Source: Leptodactylus fallax (Eukaryota; Chordata; Amphibia; Anura; Leptodactylidae). Taken from it: 64,000 nucleotides of DNA. The notes beneath the pieces were generated by a model, which worked only from the letters and a program-made list of their open reading frames with translations, searched no databases and was not told where the DNA came from. Numbering within the stretch: position 1 is the stretch's first letter; every line of letters begins with the position of its first letter. The stretch spans positions 244,501 through 308,500 of the forward strand of contig CAMRHE010000463.1 of assembly GCA_947044405.1 (NCBI GenBank), given 5' to 3'. A program made the translations under genes and the position numbers. This document shows positions 59,046 through 64,000 of the stretch, one piece after another.

Positions 59046-61111
59046 TGTAGCCCTACTTGGGGGGGGGGGGGGAGTGTGAAAGATCCTCAGTGCGCCAACA
59101 CCGCTGAGGCCACACCTGAGTCTTCTTTCATATAAAAAAACCACACTCACCGCCAGTGAGTGCCGGGTTCACCAGATAAATACAAGACAAGCTTTCTAAA
59201 TTTTATATATTTATTAACTCCTAAATGGGTCGGTATTAACATCTAACACATGCAGTTCAGAACAGATATGCAGATATATACAAGCATTAACAGTTACTAG
59301 TTACAATATACAGTACAAATAAAATAAAAGGGATAAAGGTGAAATAATTACTTTACCACACATGTCCTTGATGTGGTTCTGTAGTCCAACACTCACACAT
59401 GCTCTGTCATGTGTGAATACCCAGTGGAGGCTTCTTAGCATTAACTCCTAGCATGTGGCATCACAGTATTCCAGCCTGCATGCTCTCATCACAGTCCCTC
59501 AGCATTAGTCCAATAGTCTCATCACAAAAAATCTCCTCATGGTGTTCTCTTGTAGTCCCAACAGAATCTCATCACAGCAGCCTCTCCTCATGGTCTGTCT
59601 GTAACAACTCCGTAGTCTGTGATGATCTCAGCCCAAACTCCATAGCATAATCTCCTCCCACAGACCTCTTACCTCATCTTTTATACCCTTTATGCCACCT
59701 CCCAGAATGAGGTCACCGGCGGCAGCAAGTCTGATGGATTAATCCACTCAAGTCCAGATTCTTTGCAAAGAGCTGAGACCAAGTGAAATGATACAATGTT
59801 ATCAGCCATATCTGATCTATCAGTGCAGACTGGACAATGCAGGTGTTTGTTTGATCACTCAGGGCTGTGTAGGATTCAATTGAGCCATTCTGGGATGGAT
59901 ATAAAGCCCTATTGTTACAAGGTTACCCTACTGATAACATACAACTAGGCTTATAGCTGTGCACATTATGAATAAATGCAGGTAGGAAGGGAGATCCTAT
60001 ACCCAGAGATCAAAATACATCTCTGAGTTTTAGCCATATTTGAGCAGAATCATCACAGGGAGGTATGAGTATTATCCCTCCCGCAACAGACTCTGGCGCT
60101 GACCTGTGTGTATAATGGGACCTGAAGCCTTCGCTGAAGGGAAGAGTGGGAACATATATGAAATATATCAGTGCCTCCACCCAGGATAGAGCCTCTGTAT
60201 TACAGGGAGGATCTCTTCCTGGGACTTACCCATGAAGTACAGTTAGTAGCCTTAACAAGGATCACTGTACTAATCTCACAGTCTGAAGAATACATACAGA
60301 TACCACATAAGGTTATAACAGTAGCTTTATAAGAATCAACAGGGTAATAATACATACATACAATATACTCAGAACACAGCAATACTACAACAACCAGCAA
60401 GTCCACAACCGTCTTAGGTTATATACCCGGGTATATATATATATATAGATATATAGCAAGATTCCGGTGCACAATAGCGCCAGGCAACAGAAGAGATGCA
60501 GGGGCCCCTGTGGATGACTGTGGATCCTCGGATTCTTCCAGATGACAGACAGCCGATCAGGAGATGATGATGATGATGGTGAGATCCTTCACAGGCAGCA
60601 AACAGGGCGACGGTGACGGCAGTAGATGCAGGCCTGACTACCCTAACACTGAGTCCTTAACCTGCCAGCTAAACTACTAGTGCCACCGGGCCTCTAACTA
60701 GCTAGTTGGCCTTCGGAAGCCTAACCTATCACTGCCCTGAACTGTATATATATATGGATCCCTAACTACGGTTACTAGCTAGGTCCTGTGAGTATATAGG
60801 GGGTAACACATACCTAACTATATACTGTGAAGTAAAGAGGAACAGGTGGCTCTGAAATAAGGTCACTAGCTGATCTCAAGGATATAGATTCTTAAATATC
60901 TACTTACCTACTCCTTAGGATTACACCTACCACCTGCCTTAGACTCCCCCAGACATAACATGTCTGTCTCACAGCAGCTCTGCTCACATGTGTCTGACTC
61001 ACTGTATTTACAAACAAACCCTGCACTGAATGCCTGGGGTCTCTGCAGCCAAACTGCAGGGGCAAAGAAGCCAGATACATTATATACTAGTAGAAATGGC
61101 AGTTCCCTACA
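59046..61111 (-). repeat. 5' LTR of gypsy element 2, split by a solo LTR
   Basis: Plus-strand ends are TGTAGCCCTACTTGG at 59046 and TTCCCTACA at 61111, so TG...CA with inverted TGTAG/CTACA. A foreign solo LTR occupies 59075-60057 plus a 5-bp duplication. Without it the LTR is about 1,078 bp. The stretch at 60063-61025 matches the 3' LTR. Confidence 0.8.
59075..60057. mobile_element. Solo LTR inserted in the 5' LTR, TSD GGGAG
   Basis: A 983-bp block begins TGTGAAAGATCCTC and ends CAGAATCATCACA. It is flanked by GGGAG on both sides (59070-59074 and 60058-60062). It lacks internal sequence. Ends and a few internal motifs relate it to the solo LTRs at 16272 and 19159, though it is longer and diverged. 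Confidence 0.85.
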
Positions 61112-61116
61112 CAAGT

Positions 61117-61767
61117 GTCTTGTGCTTGTTGCCTGTCCTTAGCAGTGGTTTCCTAGCAGCTATTTTACCATGAAGGCCTGCTGCACACAGTCTCCTCTTA
61201 ACAGTTGTTGTAGAGATGTGTCTGCTGCTAGAACTCTGTGTGGCATTGACCTGGTCTCTAATCTGAGCTGCTGTTAACCTGCGATTTCTGAGGCTGGTGA
61301 CTCGGATTAACTTATCCTCCGCAGCAGAGGTGACTCTTGGTCTTCCGTTCCTGGGGGCGGTCCTCATGTGAGCCAGTTTCTTCGCAGCGCTTGATGGTTT
61401 TGGCCACTGCACTTGGGGACACTTTCAAAGTTTTCCCAATTTTTCGGACTGACTGACCTTCATTTCTTAAAGTAATGATGGCCTCTCGTTTTTCTTTACT
61501 TAGCTGCTTTGTTCTTGCCATAATACAAATTCTAACACTCCATTCAGTAGGACTATCAGCTGAGAATGCCAAGAGTGTGCAAAGCAGTAATCAAAGCAAA
61601 AGGTGGCTACTTTGAAGAACCTAGAATATAAGACATATTTTCAGTTGTTTCACACTTTTTTGTTAAGTATATAATTCCACATGTGCTAATTCATAGTTTT
61701 GATGCCTTCAGTGTGAATCTACAATTTTTATAGTCATGAAAATACAGAAAACTTTTGGTCTGTACTG
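61117..61767 (-). mobile_element. Tc1-family transposon remnant (copy 2)
   Basis: Nearly identical to the outer half of Tc1 copy 1: the same transposase N-terminus (MARTKQLSKEKREAI) from 61519, then a frameshift near 61360, then VTSAAEDKLIRVTSLRN to LLRTGNKHK, where it is cut at the gypsy LTR. The right terminal repeat has lost about 25 bp around GGTGTGTCCAA. It ends at TA (61768-61769). Confidence 0.9.
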
Positions 61768-61785
61768 TATGTGTGTGTGTGTATA

Positions 61786-62617
61786 CAGTGCCTTGCGAAA
61801 GTATTCGGCCCCCTTGAACTTTTCAACTTTTTGCCACATTTCAGGCTTCAAACATAAAGATATAAAATTTTAATTTTTTGGTGAAGAATCAACAACAAGT
61901 GGGACACAATCGTGATGTGGAACGAAATTTATTGGTTATTTTAAACTTTTGTAAAAAATATAAAACTTAAAAGTGGGGCGTGCAATATTATTCGGCCCCT
62001 TTACTTTCAGTGCAGCAAACTCAGTCCAGAAGTTCAGTGAGGATCTCTGAATGATCCAATGTTGTCCTAAATGACTGATGATGATAAATATAATCCACCT
62101 GTGTGTAACCAAGTCTCCGTATAAATGCACCTGCTCTGTGATAGGCTCAGGGTTCTGTATAAAGCGCAGAGAGCATCATGAAGACCAAGGAACACACCAG
62201 GCAGGTCCGTGATACTGTTGTGGAGAAGTTTAAAGCTGGATTTGGATACAAAAAGATTTCCCAAACTTTAAACATCCCAAGGAGCACTGTGCAAGCGATC
62301 ATATTGAAATGGAAGGAGTATCAGACCACTGCAAATCTACCAAGACCCGGCTGTCCCTCTAAACTTTCATCTCAGACAAGAAGACTGATCAGAGATGCAG
62401 CCAAGAGGCCCATGATCACTCTGGATGACCTGCAGAGATCTACAGCTGAGGTGGGAGAGTCTGTCCATAGGGCAACAATCAGTCGTACACTGCACAAATC
62501 TGGCCTTTATGGAAGAGTGGCAAGAAGAAAGCCATTTCTCAAAGATATCCATAAAAAGTCACCTGGGAGACACCAAACATGTGGAAGAAGGTGCTCTGCT
62601 CAGATGAAACCAAAAAT
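61786..62617 (+). mobile_element. Tc1-family transposon of another subfamily, 3'-truncated (copy 3)
   Basis: After TA it begins CAGTGCCTTGCGAAAGTATT, a common Tc1 terminus in fish and frogs. A leader of about 390 bp leads to the transposase at 62178. The element is cut at about 62617 by the DIRS-like terminal repeat. Confidence 0.9.
62178..62617 (+). pseudogene. Tc1 transposase N-terminal part
   Basis: Starts MKTKEHTRQVRDTVVEKFKA, with helix-turn-helix FGYKKISQTLNIPRSTVQAI and a second DNA-binding part (CPSKLSSQTRRLIRDAAKRP). It reaches the first catalytic region (CSAQMKPKM, out of frame near the end) and is then broken by the next element. About 145 of some 340 residues remain. Confidence 0.88.
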
Positions 62618-63683
62618 GGTAATTACTTAGCGGTCATTGGATTTTCCAGAACCCACGACAGCCCCCAGGGACAGGAAACCTACGGTATAAAAAGGTGGAG
62701 CCTCTCCTACCCCTCAGTTGTTTTATAGAAGCGAGAGGGAGACTCCAGTTAACTTGTAACTCATGACCCTAAGGTTAAAACTTTTTTTTTTTTTTTTTTT
62801 TCCTTGCTACACCCAGTGTCAAACAAAAGTCCATCACGAAAAAAAGGGAGGGATAAAGGATGGTGCTGTCGTGGGTTCTGGAAAATCCAATTACCGGTAA
62901 GTAATTACCATTTTTCCCTTCACCCACGACAGCACCCAGAGAGAATAAAATAGGAAAACACTAGGGAGGGACCACCGCTTGTAAAACTTTTCTTCCAAAA
63001 GAAAGATCAGCAGAAGCCCCAATGTCTAGCCTATAATGGCGAAAAAAGGTAGAAGGTGAAGACCAGGTTGCCGCTTTGCAGATAGATTCTATGGAAGCAT
63101 CCGCTCTCTCGGCCCACGAGGTGGCAATCGCCCTAGTAGAATGTGCCTTGAGCCCCACTGGGGGGGGGGGGGGGGAAGGCCCAAAGAACTGTAGGCCAGG
63201 GAGATTGCTAGTCTCACCCACCTAGCCAGACTACACTTAGAGGCCGCCTTCCCTTTGTTGGGACCTGAAAAGAGAACAAAAAGGGAAGTAGATTTCCTCC
63301 AAGAGGAAGTAGAGGACAAATACTGGATTAGGCAACGTCTTACATCCAAACAGTGGTATTCCTGCTCTTTAGCATTACTCGGGTTAGCACAGAGGGAGGG
63401 GAGAACTATCTCCTGAGATCTATGAAATTTTGAGGCTACCTTAGGCAAAAAAGCTGGGTCTGGTTTAATTATTACCCTGTCCTCTAATAACAGCAAATGG
63501 TGGATTAACTGATAGAGCCTGCAATTCTCCTATGCGACGTGCCGAGGTAAGGGCCACTAAAAGAATCACTTTCAGGGATAAATTTTTAATAGGGATAGAG
63601 TCCAAGGGTTCAAAGGGAGGTTTAGTTAAGGCAGACAGAACTAGGTTCAAGTCCCAGGGTTTTGCCACAATGAGAACGTCATC
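62612..63683 (-). mobile_element. 3' part of a DIRS-like (tyrosine recombinase) retrotransposon
   Basis: The left edge carries an inverted repeat: GGTAATTACTTAGCGG with ATTGGATTTTCCAGAACCC (62612-62672) against its reverse complement at 62856-62916, enclosing a T19 run. DIRS elements end in inverted repeats next to an internal complementary region. On the minus strand lies recombinase coding sequence (see next entry). The right side is cut by a LINE at 63684. Confidence 0.85.
62961..63668 (-). pseudogene. DIRS-type tyrosine recombinase, C-terminal part
   Basis: Three overlapping frames give one product: 63668-63465 (WDLNLVLSALTKPPFEPLDS, LVALTSARRIGELQALS with the first catalytic Arg), 63496-63089 (DRVIIKPDPAFLPKV, LDVRRCLIQYL) and 63221-62961 (LKAHSTRAIATSWAERADAS with HxxR, ATWSSPSTFFRHYRLD with the Tyr nucleophile). 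One frameshift is near 63490; the other is a G15 run at about 63160-63177. Such recombinases integrate circular DIRS DNA without target duplication. The broken frame shows it is inactive. Confidence 0.87.
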
Positions 63684-64000
63684 TAATAATAATAATAATA
63701 ATAATAATAATAGTCCTTTAATAGTCCCACAATGGGGAAATTCAGTGTGTTAAAGCAGCAAAGATAAGATAAGATAAGCAGATACAAATACAAATACAAC
63801 ATGTACAGGAATGTTCCAAGGTGAGAGGCATTACATTAATAGTAGACAGACAGATAGGACGTAGCAGGGGGGGGGGGATATAACAGGCAGAGAGATATTT
63901 CAGTTCTCTGTGTGTAATGATCTCCGCTTAGGTCGGTGTTGGTTGTACAGCCTAACCGCGGTGGGGAGGAAAGACTTCCGATAGCGCTCCTTCTCACACC
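63684..64000 (-). mobile_element. 3' end of a second Rex1/L2-like LINE, runs off the window
   Basis: The sequence is the reverse complement of 51140-51462 with few differences. It starts with the (AAT)n tail, then the AGTCCCACAATGGGGAAATTC hairpin, and includes the codons for the last residues of the LINE protein. It inserted in the DIRS-like recombinase sequence, so it is the younger of the two. The rest lies beyond the right edge. Confidence 0.92.

Noticed and set aside
60908..61114. Cys-containing 68-codon frame at the gypsy LTR edge
   Set aside because: It lies within the 5' LTR, with spacing of Cys that fits no zinc finger or integrase HHCC module.

Overview
The window looks like nuclear DNA of a vertebrate, most likely a frog. 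It holds one spliced single-copy host gene, integrin-linked kinase (ILK), on the minus strand. Its 12 coding exons (2997-14544) are joined by GT-AG introns and sum to exactly 453 codons including the stop, the length of vertebrate ILK. The amphibian guess rests on the mix of mobile elements (DIRS-type tyrosine-recombinase element, Gmr1-like Ty3/gypsy, Rex1/L2-like LINE, several Tc1 families). A fish cannot be excluded from sequence alone.

Layout. 1-1130: ILK downstream flank with a 111-bp direct repeat. 1130-2996: probable ILK 3' UTR holding a minisatellite. 2997-14564: ILK exons 13 to 2 with a different minisatellite in almost every larger intron. 14565-26520: proposed ILK intron 1, about 12 kb, mostly two AT-rich satellite fields; it carries two copies of one solo LTR and a 208-bp hAT-type element. 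26521-26860: GC-rich, CCAAT- and CRE-bearing island, the best candidate for ILK exon 1 and promoter. 26935-45290: an 18-kb purine-rich minisatellite. 45944-47611: two more minisatellites. 47612-64000: a graveyard of nested transposons: a truncated Tc1, a 5'-truncated LINE, a Tc1-type end, a Gmr1-like element, a Ty3/gypsy element with a PNMA-like gag and a solo LTR inside its 5' LTR, two more Tc1 copies, a DIRS-like 3' part, and the 3' end of a second LINE at the right edge.

Main points. ILK reads cleanly except for one in-frame TGA at codon 209 in exon 8, where other vertebrate ILKs have a basic residue. The minisatellite in intron 8 abuts the exon 8 splice donor, and each copy carries a donor-like GTACGT or GTATGT. 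The twin solo LTRs share the same 5-bp target duplication, so they record one insertion followed by duplication within the satellite. One element has integrase before reverse transcriptase (Gmr1 order). The middle of the 18-kb array is full of 1-bp irregularities absent from its ends, which suggests poor consensus. The very long open frames in the repeat arrays are by-products of low-complexity units, not genes. I found no CRISPR, operon, tRNA or rRNA, and no undescribed multi-gene system.
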